From an uncultured Clostridia bacterium (lineage in GTDB: Bacteria; Bacillota; Clostridia; TANB77; CAG-508): a stretch of 64,000 nt of DNA. The DNA is taken from contig CANPVP010000010.1 of assembly GCA_947581825.1 (NCBI GenBank), positions 1-64,000 of the forward strand. Reading direction: 5' to 3'. Below, in pieces: positions 35,822 through 45,521 of the stretch (within the stretch, counting starts at the first letter, position 1; the number at the start of each line of letters is the position of its first letter). Both the position numbers and the translations under genes were made by a program. The notes beneath the pieces were generated by a model that saw nothing but the letters and a program-made list of their open reading frames with translations, made no database searches and had not been told where the DNA came from.

Positions 35822-37448
35822 TTTGCTGTGCTCTCCTCATAAAATTGTCATAATTTCCATAGTAAGATTGTATGTTATTTTCTTCAATATGTAAAATTCT
35901 TTCTGCTAATTTATTAATTAAGAATCTATCATGAGAAATAAATAATACTGTTCCATTATAACTTTTTAAAGCATCTTCAAGTATTTCTCTTGTATCAATA
36001 TCTATATGATTTGTAGGTTCATCAAGTATTAGAAAGTTTATGTTCTTTTGTATTAATTTCATGAGTAATATTCTAACTTTTTCTCCACCTGATAAGTTTC
36101 CTACTTTTTTAAATACATTTTCTTGTCTAAATCCATATTTTGCAAGTATAGTTCTTGCTTCAGTTTCTGATAAATTTGTATCTTTTATGAAATAATTTAA
36201 AATAGTTTCTTTTTCATTTTCAAATATTATATTTTGTGGAATATATCCTATCTCTATTGAGGTTCCAAGTTTGATTGTTCCTTTATAATTATTGTCCTCA
36301 CCTAAAATCATTTTTATTAAAGTAGACTTTCCACTTCCATTTTTACCAATTAAAGCAACTTTTTCTCCATAATTTATATTCATATTTAAATTTTCAAAAA
36401 TCACTTTTTCATCAAAAGCTTTTTCAAGATTCTCTATTTTTACAACATCATTTCCTGATCTTTTCTGCATTTTAAACTTTATGTTTATAGGCTTTTTCTC
36501 TATTATAGGTTTATCTATAATACTCATTTTTTCTAAACGTTTTTCTATACTTTTTGCCCTTTTATAAAACATTTCATTTTTTGCTATATCTCCGAATTTT
36601 CTTAGAGTTGTAATTGCTTCTTTCATTTTTTCTATTTGCTTTTGTTGATTCTTATAGTTTTCAAACTGTGCTAAAGTTCTTCTCTCATCTTCTTTAACAA
36701 AATATGAATAATTTCCATAATATATGTTTTCTTTTCCATTTTCTAGTAAAACTGTTTTGGTAATTACTTTATCTAAAAAATATCTATCATGCGAAACTAT
36801 TAAAACTGTTCCTTTATAATTAAAAATTAATTCTTCTAAAAATTCTAAGGATTCTATATCTAAATGGTTTGTTGGTTCGTCTAAGCATAAGATATCTGGT
36901 TCAGATAATATTAGTTTTGCTAGATTTACTCTCGTCTTTTCTCCTCCACTTAAAAGATTATAGTGTTGGTTCATCATATTGGCATCTATATAAAATTTTG
37001 ATGTTATCTTTTTTATCTTTTCTGCTATATCATAGCCACCTAGTAATACATATTTATCTTGCAATCTACCATACTTGTTAATTAAATTTTCTAAGTTTTC
37101 TGCATCTATATGTGGATTGCTCATTTTCTCTTCTAATGTTCTTAGCTCACTTTCTATGCTTAATACATCTTCGAAACTTCTGTATAGAAAATCTTTTACT
37201 AAAATATCTTCTTTTTCATTATTATATATTTGATTTAAAATTCCTATTCTAGCTCCGCTTCTAATATTTATTTTTCCACTATCTTCTTTTTCTTGTTTTG
37301 CAATTATTTTTAAAATTGTAGATTTGCCTGCTCCGTTTTGTCCAATTAAAGCTACTCTTTCTCCTTTTTTTATTTCTAGAGAAAATCCATCTAGAATATT
37401 TTTCAATCCAAAGTTTTTCTTAATATTATTTAATTCAATTTCTATCAT
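35805..37448 (-). CDS. ABC-F family ATPase, probable ribosome-protection type (547 aa)
   Basis: Two ABC domains lie in one chain without membrane helices: Walker A GQNGAGKST and GKNGSGKST, signatures LLSGGEKTRVNLA and LSGGEKVRILLM, Walker B LCLDEPTNHLDI and LILDEPTNHIDI. The linker between them (about residues 245-300) is long and charged. ABC-F proteins act on the ribosome E site, and one branch gives resistance to drugs binding the 50S subunit. The leader peptide and attenuator upstream (37450-37607) are typical of drug-inducible resistance genes, so I favour that branch; a housekeeping YdiF/EttA-like role remains possible. Confidence 0.85.
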   Translation of the reverse strand: MIEIELNNIKKNFGLKNILDGFSLEIKKGERVALIGQNGAGKSTILKIIAKQEKEDSGKINIRSGARIGILNQIYNNEKEDILVKDFLYRSFEDVLSIESELRTLEEKMSNPHIDAENLENLINKYGRLQDKYVLLGGYDIAEKIKKITSKFYIDANMMNQHYNLLSGGEKTRVNLAKLILSEPDILCLDEPTNHLDIESLEFLEELIFNYKGTVLIVSHDRYFLDKVITKTVLLENGKENIYYGNYSYFVKEDERRTLAQFENYKNQQKQIEKMKEAITTLRKFGDIAKNEMFYKRAKSIEKRLEKMSIIDKPIIEKKPINIKFKMQKRSGNDVVKIENLEKAFDEKVIFENLNMNINYGEKVALIGKNGSGKSTLIKMILGEDNNYKGTIKLGTSIEIGYIPQNIIFENEKETILNYFIKDTNLSETEARTILAKYGFRQENVFKKVGNLSGGEKVRILLMKLIQKNINFLILDEPTNHIDIDTREILEDALKSYNGTVLFISHDRFLINKLAERILHIEENNIQSYYGNYDNFMRRAQQNECDN

Positions 37449-37449
37449 T

Positions 37450-37607
37450 TTTATATCTCCTTATTATTAATATTTATAAATACCAAATAACGAGATATAA
37501 AGCTATTTTTTCCTATTACAACTAAAAAGCTTTTATCTCGTTGTAATAGGTTCACAGCCGTAGGTTCTTATTTTTAGCCTACTTTCTAAATCTTGTCTTT
37601 TATCCAT
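37450..37607 (-). promoter_or_regulatory. Predicted translational attenuator of the ABC-F gene
   Basis: Three exclusive pairings are visible on the minus strand. (1) 37540-37550 with 37512-37522: CCTATTACAAC and GTTGTAATAGG, 11 bp perfect. (2) 37528-37542 with 37489-37504: AACGAGATAAAAGCT and AGCTTTATATCTCGTT. (3) 37492-37501 with 37450-37459: TTTATATCTC pairs with GAGATATAAA, which covers the ribosome binding site (AAGGAG, 37457-37462). Pairings 1 and 3 together hide the site; a ribosome stalled on the leader ORF would prevent 1, favour 2 and free it. This is the logic of erm-type leaders. Confidence 0.65.
37533..37607 (-). CDS. Leader peptide of the ABC-F gene (24 aa)
   Basis: A short ORF starts at ATG 37605-37607 with a strong GGAGG 8 nt upstream, only about 15 nt after the purB stop. 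The peptide ends RTYGCEPITTR. Its 3' codons overlap the left arms of the two competing hairpins, as expected for an arrest peptide that controls translation of the gene downstream. No arrest motif is proven, and the ORF has no homologue that I recognise. Confidence 0.55.
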   Translation of the reverse strand: MDKRQDLESRLKIRTYGCEPITTR

Positions 37608-37636
37608 TTTTATTTCCTCCGTTTTTCAATATACTT

Positions 37637-39070
37637 CTACACATTTACTTCTGTTGATACACCCTCTAATAAGTTTTTATATTTTTCTATAACTGGCTCT
37701 ACTTTTTCTCTTACAAAATCTTCTACTTGTTTTGGTGCTCTTCCGCATAAATGATCTGGATTTAAGATTGCTAATATTTCTTCTTTTGTTAAATCAAAAG
37801 TTTTATCTGCTGCTATTCTATCTACTAAATCATTTGGCAATCCTAATTCTTTTACTTGTTTTCCTGCTTCCATTGAATATACTCTTATCTTCTCATGAAG
37901 TTCTTGTCTATCTCCACCTTTTAAAACTGCATTCATTAATATTTCTTCTGTTCCCATAAAAGGTAATTCTTGCATCATATTTGTTTTTATAACATTTTTA
38001 TATACTACTATATTGCTACTTATGTTTGCATATAAGATTAATACTGCATCTATTGCAAGAAAAGCTTCTGGCACACATATTCTTTTATTTGCTGAATCGT
38101 CTAGAGTTCTTTCTAGCCATTGTGTTGCTGCTGTAATTGCTGGGTCATTTGCTAATGCTATTACATGTCTTGATAATGAATTTATTCTTTCACTTCTCAT
38201 TGGATTTCTTTTATAGGCCATTGCTGATGATCCTATTTGACCTTTTTCAAAAGGTTCTTCTAATTCTTTTTCGTGTTGTAATAACCTCATATCATTTGCA
38301 AATTTAGATGCACTTTGTGCTATTTCTGAAAGCATATTTAATACTCTTGAATCTAATTTTCTTGTATATGTTTGTCCTGATACTGCATATACTTTATCAA
38401 ATCCCATTTTTTCTGCAATTTTTCCATCTATTTGTTTTACTAATTCTTCATCTTTAAATAATTTCATGAAGCTTTCTTGTGTTCCTGTTGTTCCTTTACA
38501 TCCTAATAATTTCATGTGGCTCTCAACAAATTCTAATTCTTCTAAATCTTCTAATAAGTCTTGTAACCATAATGTTGCTCTTTTTCCTACAGTTGTTAAT
38601 TGTGCAGGTTGAAAATGTGTATATCCAAGGCATGTAACATCTTTATTGTTTAGAGCAAATTCTTTTAAATTATTTATAACAACTACTAGTTTTTGTTTTA
38701 TTAATTTTATTGCTTGTGTCATTAAAATAACATCTGTATTATCTGTTACAAAGCATGATGTTGCTCCTAAGTGTATAATAGGTTTTGCATTTGGACATTT
38801 CTCTCCAAATTCATATACATGTGCCATTACATCATGTCTACATTCTTTTTCACGTTTACTAACAACTTCATAGTCGATATCATTTATATGTGCTTTCATT
38901 TCATTGATTTGCTCATCTGTTATATTGATTCCTAATTCTTTTTCTGTTTCTGCAAGAGCAACCCATAATTTTCTCCATGTAGAATATTTTGAATTTGCAG
39001 ACCATAATTCATTCATTTCTTTACTTGCATAGCGTCCACCTAGTGGAGTTACATATATATTATTTTCCAT
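37637..39070 (-). CDS. purB: Adenylosuccinate lyase
   Basis: PurB catalyses two fumarate-releasing steps of purine synthesis (SAICAR to AICAR, and adenylosuccinate to AMP). The fumarase-superfamily signature SSAMAYKRNPMRSERI is present, as are HVYEFGEKCPNAKPIIHLGATS and GTTGTQESF. Length (477 aa) is normal for the larger type. It lies downstream of purL on the same strand, separated by a cluster of palindromic repeats, so purL and purB may be expressed separately. Confidence 0.96.
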   Translation of the reverse strand: MENNIYVTPLGGRYASKEMNELWSANSKYSTWRKLWVALAETEKELGINITDEQINEMKAHINDIDYEVVSKREKECRHDVMAHVYEFGEKCPNAKPIIHLGATSCFVTDNTDVILMTQAIKLIKQKLVVVINNLKEFALNNKDVTCLGYTHFQPAQLTTVGKRATLWLQDLLEDLEELEFVESHMKLLGCKGTTGTQESFMKLFKDEELVKQIDGKIAEKMGFDKVYAVSGQTYTRKLDSRVLNMLSEIAQSASKFANDMRLLQHEKELEEPFEKGQIGSSAMAYKRNPMRSERINSLSRHVIALANDPAITAATQWLERTLDDSANKRICVPEAFLAIDAVLILYANISSNIVVYKNVIKTNMMQELPFMGTEEILMNAVLKGGDRQELHEKIRVYSMEAGKQVKELGLPNDLVDRIAADKTFDLTKEEILAILNPDHLCGRAPKQVEDFVREKVEPVIEKYKNLLEGVSTEVNV

Positions 39071-39135
39071 TTTCTTCTCCTTATTATTTCTATAGAATAA
39101 TTATTCATTTTTCATTATTAATTATTTTTCTTTTG

Positions 39136-39253
39136 GCGGGCGATTACTAATCGCCCCTACATTTGATTTATGTTTTTCGAAATTTACATCGTTTTGTAGG
39201 GGCGACCATTGGTCGCCCGTATTTATGGGCGGGCGAGCACTGCTCGCCCCTAC
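39136..39253. repeat. Cluster of three GGGCG-palindrome repeats
   Basis: Units at 39136-39161 (GGGCGATTACTAATCGCCC), 39195-39219 (GGGCGACCATTGGTCGCCC, inverted) and 39226-39253 (GGGCGAGCACTGCTCGCCC) each keep CTACA on the same side of the palindrome. The stems differ by paired substitutions. Confidence 0.9.
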
Positions 39254-39277
39254 AAAGAATAGATTTTCAAAAACATT

Positions 39278-42200
39278 TTATTTAAAGTATTCAACACCTG
39301 ACTCAAATATCTTCTGATCCTTATTTCCTGGAATATTCTTTACAAAGTCTTTATATGCTCTTTCTGAGTGTCCCATTTTTCCTAATACTCTTCCGTCTGG
39401 GCTTGTGATTCCTTCAATTCCATATAGAGAATTATTTGGATTGTATCTTATATCATATGTTGCATTTCCATTTAAGTCTACATATTGTGTAGCTACTTGT
39501 CCATTTTTTATTAATTCTTCTAATACTTCTTTACTTGCTACAAATCTTCCCTCACCATGAGAAACTGGAACTGCAAATGTGTCTCCTAAATTTACTTTGT
39601 TGAACCATGGTGATAATTTTGAAACTACTTTTGTGTTTACAAAACATGAACTATGTCTTGCTATTGTGTTAAATGTTAGTGTTGGCATTGTATCATCCAT
39701 CTCAGTTATTTTTCCATATGGTACTAATCCTAATTTTATTAATGCTTGGAAACCATTACAAATTCCTAACATCAATCCATCTCTTTCATTTAGATGTTTA
39801 TGAATAGCTTCTTTTAATTTTTGATTTCTAAATACTGCACTTATGAATTTTCCTGATCCGTCTGGTTCGTCTCCAGCACTAAATCCTCCTGGTATCATGA
39901 TTATTTGTGCATTTTCAATTTCTTTAACCATTTTATTTATTGATTCTTCTATATGTTCTGGTTTTAAGTTTTTAAATATTGTAGTACTTACTATTCCTCC
40001 AGCATCACTAAAAGCTTTTGCTGAATCATATTCGCAGTTTGTTCCTGGGAATGTTGGAATGTATACTCTTGGTTTTGCAAATTTTTCATGTGCTACTATA
40101 TTACAAACTTTATCACTTGCTATATTTTTTATTTCTGTATACTTACTTTCTGCTTTTGTTGGGAATACTTTTTCTAGTGGCTCTTCCCATAATTTTATTA
40201 ATTCATCTAAGTTTAGTGAAACTTCTTTTGATATAACAATGTTTTCTTCTTTTATAGTTTCTCCTAACTTACTTGCTTTTTCTACTTCTTTAACTCCTGA
40301 CTTTAATTCTATTATAAAGCTTCCATATGCTGGGTTAAATAACTCTTGTGTATTTACTTTTTCATCGAATTTAAAGCCTATTTTATTTCCTATTGCCATT
40401 TTTGTAATAGCATCTGCTATTCCACCTTGTTTTATTGTGCTAATTGCTACTATTTTCTCGTCTTTTATTAATTTGTTTATCATTTCATAATTCTCTTTTA
40501 AGTCTTCAAAGTCAGGTAATAATTCATCTGTCATTTTTGTTTTTAATAACATAACTTCTGAATTTACATTTTTAAATTCATTTGTTACTACTTTATTTGT
40601 ATCTACTGTTCCTACGCAGAAAGATACTAATGTTGGTGGTACATCTAATTCATTGTATGAACCTGACATACTGTCTTTTCCACCTATTGATGCTATTTTT
40701 AATTCTTTTTGTGCTAAATATGCTCCCATCAATGCTGAGAATGGTTTGCCCCATCTTTCTGGTGTATTTCCTAATCTTTCAAAGTATTCTTGGAATGTTA
40801 ACCATGCTTTTTTGTAATCTCCACCTAGAGCTACATATTTAGTTACAGATTCTATAACTGCAAATATTGCTCCATGGAAAGGACTCCAACTTGCCAAATA
40901 TGGATTGTATCCAAATGTCATTATTGTTCCTGCTTCTGTATTTCCATTCAAAACTGGAATTTTTGATACCATTCCTTCTGCTGGTGTTAGTTGATGTTTT
41001 CCTCCAAATGGCATTACTACTGTTCCTGCTCCTATTGTACTATCAAATCTTTCTACTAATCCTTTTTGTGAACAGCAATTTAAATCTTGAATTGTTTCTT
41101 TCCACTTTTTCTCTATATTATCTATTTTTTCTTCTTTAAAATATGAATTCTCATAATCTGGTTTTACTGCTTTTACAGTTGTACTTTTTACATCACCATT
41201 AGTATTTAAGAAATCTCTTGATACATCAACAATTGCTTTTCCTCTCCAATACATTTTTACTCTTGGTTCTTCTGTTACTGTAGCGATTATTGTTGCTTCA
41301 ATATTTTCTTCTTCTGCTAATTGTGTGAATTTTTCTACATTTTCCTTTGCTACAACAACTGCCATTCTTTCTTGTGATTCTGAAATTGCAAGCTCTGTTC
41401 CATCTAAGCCTTCATATTTTTTAGGCACTTTATCTAAATTTATTTCTAGTCCATCAGCAAGTTCTCCAACAGCTACAGATACTCCACCTGCTCCAAAATC
41501 ATTACATCTTTTAATTAATTTTGTTGCTTCTGGATTTCTAAATAATCTTTGTATTTTTCTTTCTTCTGGAGCATTTCCTTTTTGCACTTCTGCTCCACAA
41601 GAAGTTAATGATTCGCTATTATGTGCTTTTGATGAACCTGTTGCTCCACCGCAACCATCTCTACCTGTTTTTCCGCCAAGAAGTACTACTATATCTCCTG
41701 GAATTGGTCTTGTTCTAACTACATTTTCTTTTGGTGCAGCTCCTATTAAAGCTCCTAATTCCAATCTCTTTGCAACATATCCTGGGTGGTAAATTTCTGC
41801 TACTTGACCTGTTGCAAGTCCTATTTGATTTCCATATGAACTATAGCCTCTTGCTGCTTCGTTTGTTATCTTTCTTTGTGGTAATTTATTTGGTAAAGTT
41901 TCAGCTACACTCTTTCTAGGATCTCCACATCCTGATATTCTCATTGCTTGATATACATATACTCTACCTGATAATGGATCTCTAATTGCTCCTCCTAAAC
42001 ATGTTGCAGCACCTCCAAAAGGTTCTATTTCTGTTGGATGGTTATGTGTTTCATTTTTGAACATTATTAAATATTCTTCTTCTTTTCCATCTACTTCTAT
42101 TGTTGCTTTGAAACTACAAGCATTTATTTCTTCAGATTCATCTAAATCTTTCAAATATCCTTGCTTTTTCAATTCTTTTGCAGCTATTACTGCAAGATCC

Positions 42201-43003
42201 ATCAAGCATACATCTTTTTTGTCATTAACATCTACTCTTGCTTGTAAATATTCTTTATATACTTTTTCTAATAAATCCCATTCTATATCTATTTTTTCTA
42301 GTTTTGTTAAGAATGTTGTATGTCTACAATGGTCTGACCAGTATGTATCTATCATTTTCATTTCTGTTATAGTTGGATTTCTTTTTTCTGTATCTCTGAA
42401 ATATTTTTGACAGAATTTTAAATCTGCAAAATCCATTGCAAATCCATATTTCTTATAAAATTTTTCAGAATCTTCTTCTGTCATTTCAGTAAATCCTTCT
42501 ATTACAGCTACATCTTCTGGTACTTCAAATTCTTCTTTTATTTCATTTGGTTTTTCTAATGCACATTCTCTTGAGTCTACTGGATTAATTAAGTATTTTT
42601 TTATTTTCTCTACTTCATTATCTGAAACATTTCCTTTTAAAACATATATTTTTGCTGTTTTTGTTATTGGTCTTTCCTTTTCTGTTAAAATTTGTAAACA
42701 TTCTGCTAATGAATTAGCCCTTTGATCAAATTGTCCTGGTAAGAATTCAATACCAAATACTTTATCGTTTTTATCTGTTTCTATTTTTTCTTCAAAACAT
42801 ACATCTACTTGTGGTTCTGAAAAAATTGTATTTTTTGCCTTCTCGAAAGTTTCATCAGATATTCCTGAAACATCATATCTGTTATAAACTATAACTTTAT
42901 CTAGATTTGTAATTTGTAAATTCTCTCGTATATCTTTTAAAATACCAGTTGCTTCAATGTCAAATCCGTCTTTTTTTTGCACATAGATTCTTTTTACTTG
43001 CAT
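39278..43003 (-). CDS. purL: Phosphoribosylformylglycinamidine synthase, single-chain
   Basis: This enzyme uses glutamine and ATP to convert FGAR to FGAM in purine synthesis. The 1241-residue protein joins the N-terminal PurS-like part, two AIRS-like halves (SDHCRHTTFLTKLE, NETHNHPTEIEPFGGAATCLGG, GKDSMSGSYNELD) and a C-terminal class I glutaminase with GICNGFQALIKLGLVPYG (Cys nucleophile) and SHGEGRF. Large single-chain forms occur in clostridia and Gram-negatives, whereas Bacillus has separate PurS, PurQ and PurL. AGGGGG is 8 nt before the ATG. No purine riboswitch is visible upstream. Confidence 0.96.
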   Translation of the reverse strand: MQVKRIYVQKKDGFDIEATGILKDIRENLQITNLDKVIVYNRYDVSGISDETFEKAKNTIFSEPQVDVCFEEKIETDKNDKVFGIEFLPGQFDQRANSLAECLQILTEKERPITKTAKIYVLKGNVSDNEVEKIKKYLINPVDSRECALEKPNEIKEEFEVPEDVAVIEGFTEMTEEDSEKFYKKYGFAMDFADLKFCQKYFRDTEKRNPTITEMKMIDTYWSDHCRHTTFLTKLEKIDIEWDLLEKVYKEYLQARVDVNDKKDVCLMDLAVIAAKELKKQGYLKDLDESEEINACSFKATIEVDGKEEEYLIMFKNETHNHPTEIEPFGGAATCLGGAIRDPLSGRVYVYQAMRISGCGDPRKSVAETLPNKLPQRKITNEAARGYSSYGNQIGLATGQVAEIYHPGYVAKRLELGALIGAAPKENVVRTRPIPGDIVVLLGGKTGRDGCGGATGSSKAHNSESLTSCGAEVQKGNAPEERKIQRLFRNPEATKLIKRCNDFGAGGVSVAVGELADGLEINLDKVPKKYEGLDGTELAISESQERMAVVVAKENVEKFTQLAEEENIEATIIATVTEEPRVKMYWRGKAIVDVSRDFLNTNGDVKSTTVKAVKPDYENSYFKEEKIDNIEKKWKETIQDLNCCSQKGLVERFDSTIGAGTVVMPFGGKHQLTPAEGMVSKIPVLNGNTEAGTIMTFGYNPYLASWSPFHGAIFAVIESVTKYVALGGDYKKAWLTFQEYFERLGNTPERWGKPFSALMGAYLAQKELKIASIGGKDSMSGSYNELDVPPTLVSFCVGTVDTNKVVTNEFKNVNSEVMLLKTKMTDELLPDFEDLKENYEMINKLIKDEKIVAISTIKQGGIADAITKMAIGNKIGFKFDEKVNTQELFNPAYGSFIIELKSGVKEVEKASKLGETIKEENIVISKEVSLNLDELIKLWEEPLEKVFPTKAESKYTEIKNIASDKVCNIVAHEKFAKPRVYIPTFPGTNCEYDSAKAFSDAGGIVSTTIFKNLKPEHIEESINKMVKEIENAQIIMIPGGFSAGDEPDGSGKFISAVFRNQKLKEAIHKHLNERDGLMLGICNGFQALIKLGLVPYGKITEMDDTMPTLTFNTIARHSSCFVNTKVVSKLSPWFNKVNLGDTFAVPVSHGEGRFVASKEVLEELIKNGQVATQYVDLNGNATYDIRYNPNNSLYGIEGITSPDGRVLGKMGHSERAYKDFVKNIPGNKDQKIFESGVEYFK

Positions 43004-43043
43004 TTAAAAAACCCCCTATTTTTTCAACTAAAAATACATTTAT

Positions 43044-43072
43044 ATCATATACTATTTTTCAACTTTTTTCAA
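43044..43072 (-). promoter_or_regulatory. Predicted sigma-A promoter of purL
   Basis: On the minus strand TTGAAA (43067-43072) and TATGAT (43044-43049) are 17 nt apart, about 40 nt before the purL start. Confidence 0.5.
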
Positions 43073-43220
43073 GAGAAATCGGCTAAAAATGTTGCATTAT
43101 ACTAGTTTGGATTTAATTCTTTGCTGTTTCAAAAAAATTCTTTTAAACTCTATGATTTTTTGTTTTTATACTGTATAATTCTTTTATAAAATTATTAATA
43201 TAAAAACATAGGAGGTTTAT

Positions 43221-44492
43221 ATGTCAAAACGTAGAGTAAATAAAGGGATTTTTATTTCTCGATTGTTATTATGTTTTTTAGTTTTAGCTTTAATTATATT
43301 TGGTTTTGTGTATGCCAAAACTTATATTTTCAAAGATAATCAAAATACTGCTTTATCTTCTAATAGAAATGAGCCAAACGTAGACCAACAAGCTCAAGAA
43401 CCTAAAGAAGAAACTACATCCGCATCTTTCGTTTGCGTTGGAGATTATTTAATTCATAGCAGTGTTTATGATGATGCTCATAAAAATGCTAATAATAAAG
43501 GATATGATTTTAAGCCAATGCTTACTTATGTAAAAGATATTGTAAAAGATTATGATGTTGGATATTATAATCAAGAAACAATATTAGGCGGAACAGAACT
43601 TGGTCTTTCTAATTATCCTGCTTTCAACTCTCCTCAAGAAGCTGGAGATGCTATGTTAGATGCTGGCTTTAATTTAGTTAGCTTATCTACAAATCACACA
43701 CTTGATAGTGGTTCAAAAGCAGTTTTAAATTCAAGAGCTTACTGGGATAAACAAGATGATGTTCTAGCTGTTGGAAGTTATGATTCCTTTGAAGCAAGAG
43801 ACGAAGTAGTTGTTAAAGAAATTAATGGTATTACTTATGCCATGTTAAATTATACTTATGGAACAAATGGTATTCCTGTTCCTGAAGGTAAAGAATATCT
43901 TGTTAATGTTTGGCCTACTAATTTAAATATAAACGATCCTGATAAAGATACAAAATATCAAGAATATAAAAAGCAAGTTGAAAAAGATATTGAAAAAGTT
44001 CGTGATAAAGTTGACGTATTACTTGTTGCAATGCACTGGGGTGTTGAATATACTCATACACCTACTGAATATCAAGTGGATGCTGCTGAATTTTTAGCAG
44101 ATCATGATGTTGATGTTATCATAGGAACTCACCCTCACGTTATCCAACCTGTTACATGGATTGATGATACTCTTGTAATATATTCTCTTGGTAATTTCTT
44201 ATCTGCTCAATATCAAGATGAGAATTATAATAAATCTGTTGGATTAATGACTAGCTTTACTGTAACCAAAACATCTAAAGGTGATGATATTAAAATTTCT
44301 GTAGATGATGTTCAAAACCAATTACTTTATGCTTATTATAATCAGTCTACTTGGGGAAATTTTAAGGTTGTTCCTTTTAGTCATCCAGATATTGCAAAAT
44401 ACATGAGTAATTATAAATCAGTTTATAATACTTATAAAAAAATAGTTCAGAAAATGGATGAAGATATGTACGTTGTACCTTTATCTAAATAA
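43221..44492 (+). CDS. CapA-family (PGA_cap) exported protein (423 aa)
   Basis: An N-terminal membrane anchor (about residues 12-34) and a linker lead to a CapA metallophosphatase-like domain. Motifs are CVGDYLIHSSVYDDA, YNQETILGG, LVSLSTNHTLDSGS, VAMHWGVEYTHTPT, VIIGTHPHVIQPV and YSLGNFLSAQ. CapA proteins are linked to poly-gamma-glutamate or other envelope polymers; no cap operon lies nearby, so the substrate is unknown. TAGGAGG precedes the ATG. It appears to be a single-gene unit. Confidence 0.88.
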   Translation: MSKRRVNKGIFISRLLLCFLVLALIIFGFVYAKTYIFKDNQNTALSSNRNEPNVDQQAQEPKEETTSASFVCVGDYLIHSSVYDDAHKNANNKGYDFKPMLTYVKDIVKDYDVGYYNQETILGGTELGLSNYPAFNSPQEAGDAMLDAGFNLVSLSTNHTLDSGSKAVLNSRAYWDKQDDVLAVGSYDSFEARDEVVVKEINGITYAMLNYTYGTNGIPVPEGKEYLVNVWPTNLNINDPDKDTKYQEYKKQVEKDIEKVRDKVDVLLVAMHWGVEYTHTPTEYQVDAAEFLADHDVDVIIGTHPHVIQPVTWIDDTLVIYSLGNFLSAQYQDENYNKSVGLMTSFTVTKTSKGDDIKISVDDVQNQLLYAYYNQSTWGNFKVVPFSHPDIAKYMSNYKSVYNTYKKIVQKMDEDMYVVPLSK

Positions 44493-44584
44493 TTAAAAAT
44501 CCTCCTGAATAATATGAATATTTTTCTTTATTTTGGAAATATTATTTACTATACATGTTCGTTATAAAATAAAAGGAAAAATTA

Positions 44585-44676
44585 GTTAGTTTAATAATTG
44601 AAAATTTTTGTTCATTACTCGTAGCTATCGCTACCCTAAATTCGCAATTCACTAAAATTTTAATTATCAAACTAAC
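44585..44676. repeat. Hairpin-forming intergenic element
   Basis: GTTAGTTTAATAATTGAAAA (44585-44604) faces a near-perfect inverted copy at 44654-44676 (ending AATTATCAAACTAAC). The inner part contains GTAGC-TATC-GCTAC. It looks like a small MITE-type repeat and lies just upstream of the next gene. Confidence 0.75.
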
Positions 44677-44699
44677 AAGTATTATTGGGAGGATTTTTT

Positions 44700-45134
44700 A
44701 TGGAAAATAATAATTTAAATGTTTTAGATGAAGTAAATAAAGGTGCAACTATGGGAATGGATGCTATAGATTATGTTGTTAGTAAAGTTGGCGATGTAGA
44801 ATTCAAAAAAGTTTTAGATTTAGAATATAACAAATATAAAGATATCTCTAGGCGAGTTAATAATTTGTATGCTAACTATAGCTCTAAAGAGCCTCATGAA
44901 ACTAGTCCTATGAATAAAATGATGACTTGGTATGGTGTTCAAATGAAAACTATGACTGATCAAAGCAACTCAAAACTTTCTGAATTACTTATGCAAGGTA
45001 CTAATATGGGAATTATAGAAGGAAGACGTCTTCTTAATCAAAATAAAAATTTAGCTCCAAATGTTGAACAAATACTAAATGAGTTTGTTACTATGCAAGA
45101 AGATAGTGTTGAAACATTAAAAAAATATTTGTAA
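44700..45134 (+). CDS. Unknown helical protein (144 aa)
   Basis: I do not recognise a named family. The protein is predicted to be mostly alpha-helical and soluble, with SPMNKMMTWYGVQMKTMTDQ and LMQGTNMGIIEGRRLLNQN as its most distinctive segments. Regular spacing of hydrophobic residues suggests a helical bundle, possibly ferritin-like, but no metal ligands are evident. GGGAGG is 7 nt before the ATG at 44700. Its stop codon lies a few bases before junction element C. Confidence 0.65.
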   Translation: MENNNLNVLDEVNKGATMGMDAIDYVVSKVGDVEFKKVLDLEYNKYKDISRRVNNLYANYSSKEPHETSPMNKMMTWYGVQMKTMTDQSNSKLSELLMQGTNMGIIEGRRLLNQNKNLAPNVEQILNEFVTMQEDSVETLKKYL

Positions 45135-45139
45135 TTAAA

Positions 45140-45316
45140 GAAAAACACTATAATTTTGAAAAAAGCGCATTGAAAGTAAATTTTATTAGAAATTCTTAAC
45201 TAAATTTTATGGAAATAGTTCACGCTTGTTCGTGAAAGGGTGCCATAAAATTAGTTTAGAATTTCTTTGAAATTTGCTTGAACGAGCATTTTTGAAAAAT
45301 TATAATGTTTTTATTG
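45140..45316. repeat. Long palindromic junction element, copy C (unknown gene / mtaB)
   Basis: It is nearly identical to copy A in the middle stem and apical hairpin (TTCACG-CTTGTT-CGTGAA), with a different terminal stem (TATAATTTT with AAAATTATA). It lies between the convergent 44700-45134 gene and mtaB. Confidence 0.9.
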
Positions 45317-45326
45317 TATACCAAAA

Positions 45327-45465
45327 GAATTTTCTATGCTTTTTTCTTGCTCGTCCCAACTTCGTAGAAACTATAAAAAGAAATGCATCTGACGATACAT
45401 TTCTTTTATATTTTCTAACTCGTCGGTCCCCACACGAGCTCGCTACGAAAAAACATAGAAAATTC
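45327..45465. repeat. Second palindromic element in the same junction
   Basis: GAATTTTCTATGCTTTTTTC at the left is matched by GAAAAAACATAGAAAATTC at 45447-45465. The centre pairs AAAGAAATGCATC with GATACATTTCTTT. Short ORFs on both strands follow from the palindrome and are not convincing genes. Confidence 0.75.
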
Positions 45466-45521
45466 GTAATATAATATTTCAATTATTAATTTCATCAAGT
45501 TTGTAACATGTCATTTTCCTA

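Noticed and set aside
43004-43220. Purine riboswitch upstream of purL
   Set aside because: No conserved purine aptamer core or paired loops could be recognised; only a promoter is seen.
45274-45482. Two 60-66 residue ORFs on opposite strands
   Set aside because: They lie wholly within two palindromic repeats and mirror each other; no suitable ribosome binding site was seen.
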